This document shows positions 1 through 6,066 of a stretch of DNA of 10,840 bases, piece after piece. Position 1 is the stretch's first letter. Each line of letters opens with the position of its first letter. The position numbers and the translations under genes are program-made. The stretch comes from JAWXCH01 sp034440595 (lineage in GTDB: Bacteria; Planctomycetota; Planctomycetia; Pirellulales; JALHPA01). Location of the stretch: contig JAWXCH010000507.1 of NCBI GenBank assembly GCA_034440595.1, forward strand, positions 1 to 10,840, written 5' to 3'. Below the pieces are notes generated by a model that did no database searches, was not told where the DNA came from, and saw nothing but the letters and a program-made list of their open reading frames with translations.

Positions 1-44
1 AATACATACCGGCCAGAACTTCGAAAGAACCATTTTTACGGAGG

Positions 45-72
45 TTGCCCCCTGGTGTACCGCCGTTAGAAT
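45..72 (+). promoter_or_regulatory. Possible sigma70-type promoter upstream of scpB
   Basis: TTGCCC (45-50) and TAGAAT (67-72) are 16 bp apart. They match the -35 consensus at 3 of 6 positions and the -10 consensus at 5 of 6. Transcription would start near 79, about 50 bases before the scpB start at 132. TTCGAAAG (20-27) and CTTTCGAA (80-87) form an inverted pair around this site. The call rests on consensus matching only, and planctomycete promoters are poorly defined. Confidence 0.3.
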
Positions 73-131
73 GGGCACACTTTCGAAAATCGTTCAGGCA
101 AAGGTAGTTAGGCTGCCGAAGACTGGAGAGA

Positions 132-938
132 ATGTTGCGCCGACACAAGCTAGGTGGAGCAGCCCCGAGCGGATTGCGAAACAGGGCCAGGTCTGGCCCC
201 TGGTTCCGCCGTTCGCAGCCTTGGCGAGGTCGTTTGTCCGTTGGTCTGCGGGCACGGGTCGACGTTGCGGAAGCCGCCTTGCCAGACAAGGTGGTCTCGA
301 CCGAGCACGGAGCGTATTTTCGCGATGAAGAAATGGCCCGCGTTGAAGCGGCGCTGTTTCTGGCGCGTGAGCCGCTTTCGAGCAGGAAAATTGCTCAGTT
401 GGCTGGCTTGGCGGATGGTACGGCGGCACGTACATTAGTACGCCGGTTGAACAAATTACTGGATCGAAGCGGAAGTTCGTTCAGAGTTGAAGAAATAGCG
501 GGTGGCTTTCAATTGATGACGCGGCCGATGTTCGGTTCGTGGCTGCGAAAGATCCTGCAGACCCCGATTGAAACGCGGCTCAGTGTTCCGGCACTAGAAA
601 CATTGGCGGTAATCGCTTATCGTCAGCCAGTGCTGCGAACGGATATAGAGGCGATTCGCGGGGTGCAGTGTGGGGATATACTGCGACAGTTGATGGAGCG
701 AGATCTGGTCCGGATCGCGGGTCGCTCAGATGAGTTGGGACGCCCGCTGAAGTACGGTACCACAAAACGTTTTTTGCAGAGTTTCGGCCTGCGGCACTTA
801 GATGAATTGCCGCGAGCCGAAACTCTTCGACGTGCGGAGTTTCCGCCGGAGAAGGGGATTGAGTTATTGGCTGGCACCGGCCAGTCCACGTCGTTTATTC
901 AACTTGGCCAGAGCGAAGACGAGGAGGATTCGAAGTAA
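132..938 (+). CDS. scpB: Segregation and condensation protein B (ScpB)
   Basis: ScpB is the winged-helix subunit of the SMC-ScpA-ScpB condensin-like complex, which compacts the nucleoid and helps origins segregate. The protein has 268 residues. Two winged-helix domains are visible: the first at about residues 66-130 (starting EEMARVEAALF), the second at about 150-226. The second contains the family signature ALETLAVIAYRQPV followed by the TDIEAIRGV stretch (about 154-178) and ends in the characteristic RPLKYGTTKRFLQSFGL segment. Residues 1-65 are an Arg-rich, low-complexity extension absent from typical ScpB proteins of about 200 residues. I chose the ATG at 132 because GGAG lies just upstream (TGGAGAGAATG). 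ATG 333 (residue 68) or GTG 291 would give a more typical length, so the start is uncertain. The C-terminus is acidic. The stop codon TAA overlaps the next ATG (TAATG), which suggests translational coupling. scpA is not in the window. Confidence 0.92.
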   Translation: MLRRHKLGGAAPSGLRNRARSGPWFRRSQPWRGRLSVGLRARVDVAEAALPDKVVSTEHGAYFRDEEMARVEAALFLAREPLSSRKIAQLAGLADGTAARTLVRRLNKLLDRSGSSFRVEEIAGGFQLMTRPMFGSWLRKILQTPIETRLSVPALETLAVIAYRQPVLRTDIEAIRGVQCGDILRQLMERDLVRIAGRSDELGRPLKYGTTKRFLQSFGLRHLDELPRAETLRRAEFPPEKGIELLAGTGQSTSFIQLGQSEDEEDSK

Positions 939-1333
939 TGGCAATTGCCCTTTCGGACCTGTTGGACGAAGAGACATCGGGAGAGTCCTGGTTGGCACTG
1001 GCGCGCGATGCGCGCGAGGGTCGATTTGCGGATTTGTTCTCCTCAGCAGACGGTAGCACGCAGTCCGATATCGTCGCTATGGACGATGACGACCTGGACG
1101 ATGATTTGGATGATGATGATGACGACGTCGACGCGGCAGACGACGACGAAGAAGATGATGATGAGGACGACGACGAAGAGGAAGACGATGACTTCGTTGA
1201 CGACGAGTGGGAAGAGGTCGACGACGAAGATGAAGACGAGGAAGACGAAGAGGATGACGACGAGGACGACGACGACTGGGATGACGATGACGACGAAGAG
1301 GATGAAGATTGGGAAGAGGAAGACGAAGTCTAA
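938..1333 (+). CDS. Hyperacidic low-complexity protein of unknown function
   Basis: The 131-residue protein is not recognised as a member of a named family. It has a normal-looking amphipathic head (residues 1-47, beginning MAIALSDLLDEETSGESWLA) and then an 84-residue tail (48-131) in which 71 residues are Asp or Glu. The rest of the tail is isolated Leu, Val, Ala, Phe and Trp. There is no Lys or Arg after residue 29. No signal peptide or membrane segment is seen. Its ATG shares a base with the scpB stop codon, so it is very probably co-transcribed and translationally coupled with scpB. Acidic tails of this kind occur in histone- and DNA-mimicking or chaperone-like proteins and may buffer basic partners; whether that applies here is inference. 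The GAY/GAR codon repetition creates long spurious open frames on both strands. The frame chosen is supported by the coupling and the non-repetitive head. Confidence 0.75.
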   Translation: MAIALSDLLDEETSGESWLALARDAREGRFADLFSSADGSTQSDIVAMDDDDLDDDLDDDDDDVDAADDDEEDDDEDDDEEEDDDFVDDEWEEVDDEDEDEEDEEDDDEDDDDWDDDDDEEDEDWEEEDEV

Positions 1334-1385
1334 TCCCGCCCTTGCTCTCCCGCTGCCTTAACATCTAGCTGCGGTGCGAACAACT

Positions 1386-1487
1386 CACCTCTCCTGCGTC
1401 ACCGTAGTAGGCACAGTCCCCGTGCCGTTAAACTTTTTCTGAGATTGAGCAGTAGTGTGCCACTGGCTCTGCCAGTGCTCTACTTTC
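1386..1487 (+). repeat. Intergenic palindromic repeat, copy A
   Basis: This is one of three copies of a dispersed element in the window (others at 4545-4586 and 4719-4797). Its core is an imperfect hairpin, GGCACAG-tcc-CCGTGCC (1410-1426), followed by the shared segment GTTAAACTTTTTCTGAG (1427-1443) and a second perfect hairpin, CACTGGC-tct-GCCAGTG (1461-1477). Copy C matches most of the length from 1406 to 1487 but lacks part of the second hairpin. Copy B shares only the left part. The form resembles REP/MITE-like non-coding repeats. No coding potential is seen. Confidence 0.75.
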
Positions 1488-1511
1488 ACTTGTTCCCCTC
1501 TCTGGCCGCAG

Positions 1512-1571
1512 CCCTTCACCTCTCCCGCTTGCGGGATAGGTCGTCGCCCCAGCGACGGGTGAGGGTTTTTT
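1512..1571 (+). terminator. Branched hairpin followed by T-tract, probable terminator
   Basis: An outer stem CCCTTCACC (1512-1520) with GGTGAGGG (1558-1565, one bulged base) encloses two perfect hairpins, CCCGC-tt-GCGGG (1524-1535) and CGTCGC-ccca-GCGACG (1542-1557). Six T residues follow directly (1566-1571). On the plus strand this is a good intrinsic terminator for the scpB transcript. It also lies just past the stop of the convergent minus-strand gene. The CTCCCGCTTGCGGGA core resembles a widespread intergenic repeat, so it may be a repeat element that acts as a terminator. Confidence 0.6.
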
Positions 1572-1591
1572 GCTGCTGGCCGCTCGCCCAG

Positions 1592-4411
1592 CTATCGCTG
1601 TACCACCACGCGATAATTCAGAATGCGAGAACCGTTCACCTCCTCGGCTCGCAGGTACAAGGTCTCGCCTAGCAGTGCTTCACCCCCTGTCAGGCGGAAC
1701 GTCTTGATATCGACGCCGCGACCGTGATCCTCGACAAACTGCGTCATCCGCTTTCTGCCGGGCACATACAAGTAACACTTAAAGCTGACCGGCGCGTTGG
1801 TTTCATTCGTCAGTCGCTGCTCGACTTCCAAATCCCCCTTCTCGTTCACGCGCGTCGTAGCCTCGGCATAAATATCGGACAGGCCAATCTCAATCTGTCG
1901 ATAGATGCTGAACTGATACCGCTTGTCCGTGGTCACATCAAAGTCCAGTCGCACCGTCTGCCGCCCGGTCGCCACGTTGATCGGCAGTGTGAACTCGAGT
2001 TGCTGAACCAGGGTTTCCCCCGCCGAAATCTTCAGGTGCATATCCTTCGGCGATACTCGCCAGACATCCGGCTTGTCCAATCGTACCTGCCCGCGCATCG
2101 ACTGACCAAACGCATTGCGAATCGTCAGCCCGTTCGGCAGCGGCTTGCCAAACAAGCTCGGCAGGCGGTTGTTCTCAAATCGCACCGACATCTGCGTCTG
2201 CAACAAGGCTGAATTCAAGTGCGTCAAAAAAATCGGCAGTTCGCCAACCTGGAACGACTGCTGGCCATTCACAATCGGCACGACCGTCGAACGCCCCCAC
2301 AGATCCACCTGCTGCACCTCGTCCCCTAACAACAGCGTCACCTCCGCCGGACGATCAGACCAGAGCGCAATCACGTACTCATCCCCCCGTGCAAAGACCT
2401 GATTCGACACATTCCCCGGCAGTTGCAATGAGCCAACCGATTTCGCACCCGCCAGCGCCAGTGCCGTAGTTCGCCACGGCATGAACAACTCGCCAACGGT
2501 GCCATCGTTGTTCATCAGGCCGGTCTGGTCGTTGAACAGTTCCGGCACAAAGATCCCCTCGGCACCTCCCATCTTGGCCGACAGCATGCGCATCGCCAGA
2601 TCCTGCGCCCGCGTGTTCAGTGCATACTGGTCGCGCGGCAAAGGATCCAGCACCACAAACCGCTTGGCACCCGTAGTGCGTACCGCCTGTAGATACTCCA
2701 ACTGCTCTTCCCAGTTGAGTGCAGGCTCCGCCGAAAAGTTCAAATAATCCCAAGTCGGTGCGCCAGGTGGGACCTCTCTTAACCAGGACCAGCCCAGGCC
2801 GATGTGTACGCGCTGGCCATAGCGCGAGAACTGCTTCTTCAACAGGCTGATCTTTTGTGCCAGTTCGGGATAGCCGACAAAACTTTGATCGCGATCCAGC
2901 CCGAGCTGCCACCAGCGCACCTTTAGCGACAATCGCGACATGATCGGTTCCAGCGACGGATGCCACAGCTCCGGCGGAGCAGAAAAAATCCCTGCCGCAG
3001 TTTCCATCTCCGCGCCGGATAGCTGCTTCCGCAGCTCAGGCGGTGGCGTACACAACAATCCAATCAATTCAATCCGTCGCAGACCGACACGCTCGGCAAA
3101 CGAAATGAGTTGCTCCTCGCGGTCGGCCGGTTTACTCTCATCCCACAACGGGAACTTCGCCCAGTTGATCCCCGATTGCCCCATCACTTCGGCCAGCTCC
3201 AGCAGCGTCAACGGTTTCTCTGCCGTCGGCAATGTCCAACCAAACTCGCCCGCCGCCGGGGGTGGCTGCGAATCGAGCACCGCCAGCGTGATTTCTGATT
3301 GATTCGAGGCCTCGGTCCGCCCCGGCATCTCCGCACGTGCCCGATAGAAACCAACCTTCGGCACCTTCGGTTTCCACACCGCATTACCAGCAAAAATCCG
3401 CGGCAAGTCTTCCCCCGCCTTGGCCAAATGCGAACGTCGTGGGGCGGTCGACGGTATCAACTGCTTCGTTTCGCGCCGCACCACTTTCCCCTCCAGATCG
3501 ACCAGCTCGAAATGTATCTCGCGGCGATCCTCAGAGAAGCCCGATACCTCGCAGGTAATTTCGGGCTGCTCGTTCTGCAAATAGATATGGCTGCGGCGAT
3601 TGGCCGCTAGCGACATGCGCGGCAGCCGACCTAGCCAAATATCGCTGAACCAGACCCTCCCGTTCAAGTCGACCTTGTTCGTCGGTGCCACATGCAGCGT
3701 GATCACCGCATGATGCACCCGCACGTCCTTCGGCGCTATCGGGCCAATCGTCAGCTTAGTCCAAGGCGTGGTGCTCCCGATCCGTTGCGAATACTCCGTC
3801 TCCAGCGCCACATTCTCTTCATCATAAAAAGTGATCGCTAGAAACGCCTCGTCGTGCACCAGCTTCTCTGTCCGAGCATAACCCTCCACGACATACGTGT
3901 ACATCGAATCCACATTGATCGCCGGGCTGTGTACCGCCGCCGCCCCGCCATTCAGTTCGACTCGCAGAGCACGGTCCCCGCGCGGCGCCGGCGTAGTCAC
4001 CAGCTTGATCGGCAAGTAATGAGGGTAGCGAATCGAATGCTCGCGAACCCAGCGGTCTGGCCAGTTATCAAAATTCTGATCCCAGTTTTGTCCAAACCCA
4101 CACGAGAATAACTCCACCGCCTCAGCCGGCCGCGGCTCGACGGCGATCACCTTATCGGTGGTTACCTTGTCTGAGGTGTTGGTGCTACCACCGGGATTTG
4201 CTGCGTCCTCTTTTTTTGAGTCGCCCGTGTGACCTGGCGCTGTATCGCTCTGAAACGGATCGACAAACGCCTGCGGGCTATCAGGCACCGCCGCGACGCG
4301 GAGCGCCGGACCTTCTACAGCACTATCCTCCGGCGCAGCATGATCAACCGCCGCGCTATTGCTTGCAATAGCCAGTCCCAAGATCAGCAGCAGTGTGAGT
4401 TTCCAATACAT
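1592..4411 (-). CDS. Secreted multidomain glycoside-hydrolase-like protein, function unassigned
   Basis: This is a large exported protein of 939 residues. I chose the start at 4411 (an upstream in-frame ATG lies at 4480) because it gives a clean signal peptide (MYWKLTLLLILGLAIASNSA) and has AGGGCG just upstream. Residues 22-95 are a Pro/Ser/Thr/Asp-rich linker. Residues 100-265 look like a beta-sandwich, carbohydrate-binding-like module (starting LFSCGFGQNWDQNFDNWPDRW, with WFSDIWLG near 254). Residues 270-380 resemble an Ig-like strand-rich domain. Residues 388-685 look like a TIM-barrel (FGWTL, INWAKFPLWDE, VRWWQLGLDRD, VHIGLGWSW, RFVVLDP, GIFVPELFND), the layout of clan-A glycoside hydrolases. 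Residues 735-939 are further beta-rich Ig-like domains. Candidate acidic residues exist near 507-509 and 624, but I cannot assign catalytic residues. It probably acts in the cell envelope or outside on polysaccharide, which is inference. It stands alone on its strand, ends in TAG, and is flanked by repeat copies. Confidence 0.8.
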   Translation of the reverse strand: MYWKLTLLLILGLAIASNSAAVDHAAPEDSAVEGPALRVAAVPDSPQAFVDPFQSDTAPGHTGDSKKEDAANPGGSTNTSDKVTTDKVIAVEPRPAEAVELFSCGFGQNWDQNFDNWPDRWVREHSIRYPHYLPIKLVTTPAPRGDRALRVELNGGAAAVHSPAINVDSMYTYVVEGYARTEKLVHDEAFLAITFYDEENVALETEYSQRIGSTTPWTKLTIGPIAPKDVRVHHAVITLHVAPTNKVDLNGRVWFSDIWLGRLPRMSLAANRRSHIYLQNEQPEITCEVSGFSEDRREIHFELVDLEGKVVRRETKQLIPSTAPRRSHLAKAGEDLPRIFAGNAVWKPKVPKVGFYRARAEMPGRTEASNQSEITLAVLDSQPPPAAGEFGWTLPTAEKPLTLLELAEVMGQSGINWAKFPLWDESKPADREEQLISFAERVGLRRIELIGLLCTPPPELRKQLSGAEMETAAGIFSAPPELWHPSLEPIMSRLSLKVRWWQLGLDRDQSFVGYPELAQKISLLKKQFSRYGQRVHIGLGWSWLREVPPGAPTWDYLNFSAEPALNWEEQLEYLQAVRTTGAKRFVVLDPLPRDQYALNTRAQDLAMRMLSAKMGGAEGIFVPELFNDQTGLMNNDGTVGELFMPWRTTALALAGAKSVGSLQLPGNVSNQVFARGDEYVIALWSDRPAEVTLLLGDEVQQVDLWGRSTVVPIVNGQQSFQVGELPIFLTHLNSALLQTQMSVRFENNRLPSLFGKPLPNGLTIRNAFGQSMRGQVRLDKPDVWRVSPKDMHLKISAGETLVQQLEFTLPINVATGRQTVRLDFDVTTDKRYQFSIYRQIEIGLSDIYAEATTRVNEKGDLEVEQRLTNETNAPVSFKCYLYVPGRKRMTQFVEDHGRGVDIKTFRLTGGEALLGETLYLRAEEVNGSRILNYRVVVQR

Positions 4412-4544
4412 TATCGCCCTGTAGGGGACGTGCAACGCACCACGCATTTCACTTGAAGTATCGCAACCATGCCGCCTCAATTGCCGAACCTGGATCGCAA
4501 CTCAATCGACCGGTGCGTGGAACGTACCACTCTGTTCTCTTCTT

Positions 4545-4586
4545 CACCTCTCCCGCGTCACCGTAGTAGGCACGGTCCCCGTGCCG
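4545..4586 (+). repeat. Intergenic palindromic repeat, copy B
   Basis: This copy shares CACCTCTCC-GCGTCACCGTAGTAGGCAC with copy A nearly base for base and holds the perfect version of the core hairpin, GGCACGG-tcc-CCGTGCC (4569-4585). The similarity to copies A and C stops after the hairpin. Confidence 0.75.
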
Positions 4587-4696
4587 CAACCGGGTTCAAG
4601 TTCGGCCTGCCCCTTCAAAGCGTTGCAAAATCTAAGTTAACCCTGTTGCGAGTATCACCCGCTCTCGTCAAATCACCTCAACTCGCCAAAAGCTAC

Positions 4697-4713
4697 GGCA
4701 TCGGGACGATGCC
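4697..4713 (+). repeat. Mini-palindrome related to the intergenic repeats
   Basis: This is a perfect 7-bp stem with a three-base loop, GGCATCG-gga-CGATGCC, followed by TGCTACGTTGTAG and then the core hairpin of copy C. It has the same architecture (7-bp GC-rich stem, 3-base loop, TAC/GTAG flank) as the hairpins in copies A-C, so the two hairpins probably form one composite element. Confidence 0.6.
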
Positions 4714-4718
4714 TGCTA

Positions 4719-4797
4719 CGTTGTAGGCACGGTCCCCGCGCCGTTAAACTTTTTCTGAGAATGGGCAGTAGTGTGCCTCTGGCTCTGCTCTACTTTC
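4719..4797 (+). repeat. Intergenic palindromic repeat, copy C
   Basis: The hairpin GGCACGG-tcc-CCGCGCC (4726-4742) is followed by GTTAAACTTTTTCTGAGA and a segment ending GCTCTACTTTC, matching copy A in the same orientation. Compared with A it lacks the six bases that complete the second hairpin. A and C are direct repeats on either side of the minus-strand secreted-protein gene. The whole gap 4412-5006 contains these repeats and nothing else that I can identify as coding. Confidence 0.75.
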
Positions 4798-5006
4798 TAT
4801 TCTCACCCCTCTACTTTCTCGCGCAGCGTGCCCCACACATCTCATCGACATCCGCCCTACCTTCGGCCAAATGCTTCCAGCCCGCAAATCTTCCCAGCCC
4901 CCAGCCGGTAGCCACGATAGCCGCATAGCCTCTACAATCGTTAAACTGCCGGTGAATCACTTTGCCGGCCTTTCCACGCGCGGCCTTCACCTCGAACAAA
5001 CCACCC

Positions 5007-5789
5007 ATGCCTGCCCTGAAAATCGGCGTTCAACTCGCCAGCCTGCGAATGCCCCTAAAAGCGGCGATCCCGCTGGTCGCACAATGGGGAGTCCAAGCGG
5101 TCGCCCTCGACGCCCGCCACGACTTCACCGCCGCCGATGCCTCCGAAACCGCCCTGCGGCAACTCCGCAAGCACCTGGCCGACCACCGCCTCCGTGTCTG
5201 TGCCGTACACTACGCCACCCGTCGCGGGTACAACGAACCCGCCGACCTGGAACGCCGCATCGAAGGGACACGCTGGGCCATGAAGCTGGCCGCCGCCCTC
5301 GGCTCCCCCGTCGTCGTCAATCGGATCGGCGACATCTCCACGCAGCCCGACGACGCGCAGCGCAGCCTGCTGCTGCAAGTGCTGGCCGATCTCGGCCGTT
5401 ATGGGCAGCACATCGGCGCACTACTCGCCGCCGAGACCGGTGCCGAACCCCCCGAGCTACTCGCCCAACTGATCGCCGATCTGCCAGTTGGCTCGGTCGT
5501 CGTCGATCTGAATCCCGGCAATCTGCTGGTGCATGGGCACGCGCCGCTGGATGCAATCAGCAAACTTGGCCCGCACATCTTGCACGTCCATGCGACCGAC
5601 GGCGTCAGCGACAAAGCACGCGGGCGAGGCCAGCGCGTCGCACTCGGTCGCGGCATGGCCGACTGGCCCGAGATCCTCGGCGCATTACAAGAACAAGACT
5701 ACCGCGGAGATTTTACCGTAGAACGCACCGACTCCCTCAACCCGCAGTCAGAGCTGCAATCGGCCGTGAAGTTTTTGAGGAGTATGTAG
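5007..5789 (+). CDS. Sugar phosphate isomerase/epimerase-like protein (xylose isomerase-like TIM barrel)
   Basis: The protein has 260 residues in the AP-endonuclease family 2 / xylose isomerase-like TIM-barrel superfamily, whose members isomerise or epimerise sugars and polyols with a divalent metal. The N-terminus MPALKIGVQLASLRMPLKAA is a typical first barrel strand. Likely metal or substrate ligands are Glu143 (AAETG), Asp167 and Asn169 (VVVDLNPGN), His193/His195 (ILHVHATDGV) and Glu239 (FTVERTDS), at the spacing expected for this fold. ATG 5007 is preferred over ATG 4962 because it starts at the conserved strand; neither has a clear ribosome binding site. It has no signal peptide and is therefore probably cytoplasmic. 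The substrate is unknown. Higher GC than the CRISPR locus makes other frames look open. The stop (TAG) is only 7 bases from the end of the convergent tracrRNA gene, and no separate plus-strand terminator is visible. Confidence 0.85.
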   Translation: MPALKIGVQLASLRMPLKAAIPLVAQWGVQAVALDARHDFTAADASETALRQLRKHLADHRLRVCAVHYATRRGYNEPADLERRIEGTRWAMKLAAALGSPVVVNRIGDISTQPDDAQRSLLLQVLADLGRYGQHIGALLAAETGAEPPELLAQLIADLPVGSVVVDLNPGNLLVHGHAPLDAISKLGPHILHVHATDGVSDKARGRGQRVALGRGMADWPEILGALQEQDYRGDFTVERTDSLNPQSELQSAVKFLRSM

Positions 5790-5795
5790 GTACAT

Positions 5796-5827
5796 AAAAA
5801 AAGCCGCCCCCAGTTACGGTGACGGCT
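5796..5827 (-). terminator. Rho-independent terminator of the tracrRNA
   Basis: On the minus strand AGCCG and CGGCT form a stem around a 16-base loop that can pair further inside, followed immediately by seven T residues. The T-tract ends 7 bases from the stop codon of the convergent isomerase gene. Confidence 0.75.
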
Positions 5828-5905
5828 GGTCGCTCCGTGGAGCGTTGCCTGCGAATGTTTCATCGTTGTTACGAAAAGTATCGCAGGGCAGGGTCTGATA
5901 CACCC
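5796..5905 (-). ncRNA. tracrRNA of the type II-C CRISPR-Cas system
   Basis: Read on the minus strand from about 5905, the RNA opens with an anti-repeat. It pairs with the minus-strand CRISPR repeat through a 23-bp upper stem (plus-strand 5881-5903; tandem U-G/G-U wobble at 5889-5890), an internal loop (5874-5880) and a 6-bp lower stem (5868-5873; one G-U wobble at 5871). Next come a nexus-like stem CGATG-AAA-CATTCG (5852-5865, one bulge), the perfect hairpin CGCTCC-AC-GGAGCG (5831-5844), and an intrinsic terminator AGCCG...CGGCT (5802-5827) ending in a run of seven T (5796-5802). The order, roughly 110-nt length and GGCAACGCTC motif fit known II-C tracrRNAs. It should form the crRNA duplex, be processed by RNase III and load Cas9. 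The exact 5' end is inferred from the promoter. Confidence 0.88.
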
Positions 5906-5911
5906 AAAGGA

Positions 5912-5940
5912 AATCTAATCGATACACACTTCGATTGCAA
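5912..5940 (-). promoter_or_regulatory. Predicted tracrRNA promoter
   Basis: On the minus strand TTGCAA (5940-5935) and TAGATT (5917-5912) are exactly 17 bp apart, each matching the sigma70 hexamers at 4 of 6 positions. A start about 7 bases past the -10 falls near 5905, just before the first paired base of the anti-repeat (5903). This agreement with the independently found RNA is the main support. Confidence 0.5.
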
Positions 5941-5991
5941 GACAATTGATTGGTCATTTTGGATTTTTCAGATTATCGCAAAATGGCTTGT

Positions 5992-6020
5992 TTGCGTATT
6001 GATTCGCTTTGCTGTTTAAT
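5992..6020 (+). promoter_or_regulatory. Predicted promoter of the cas9-cas1-cas2 operon
   Basis: TTGCGT (5992-5997) and TTTAAT (6015-6020) are 17 bp apart (3 of 6 and 5 of 6 matches to sigma70 consensus). Transcription would begin near 6027, leaving a short leader before the cas9 ATG at 6067. The site lies in an AT-rich gap, back to back with the tracrRNA promoter. Confidence 0.45.
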
Positions 6021-6066
6021 GTCTGAGTATCTTTTCTCGCATATCAGCAGAAATTAGGGGGTCAGT

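Noticed and set aside
20..87. Inverted pair TTCGAAAG / CTTTCGAA around the possible scpB promoter as an operator
   Set aside because: Each half is built on the self-complementary TTCGAA, so an 8-bp match is weak evidence. No regulator or second site supports it.
1077..1364. Open frames on both strands over the acidic gene
   Set aside because: They are by-products of the GAY/GAR codon repetition (His/Arg- or Thr/Met-rich). The frame coupled to scpB has a non-repetitive head and is preferred.
4412..5006. A hidden small gene in the 595-bp gap before the isomerase
   Set aside because: The open frames there have no ribosome binding sites or protein-like composition and cross the palindromic repeats.
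4871..5797. A 308-codon open frame overlapping the isomerase gene in another frame
   Set aside because: Its translation is Arg/Pro-rich low-complexity text typical of a shadow frame in GC-rich DNA, while the overlapping frame encodes a recognisable TIM-barrel protein.
5881..5940. tracrRNA on the plus strand
   Set aside because: The plus-strand sequence after the anti-repeat has no nexus, no good hairpins and no terminator, whereas the minus strand has all three plus a promoter at the right distance.
5819..6019. A 66-codon plus-strand open frame upstream of cas9
   Set aside because: It lies across the tracrRNA gene and both promoters and shows no protein-like character.
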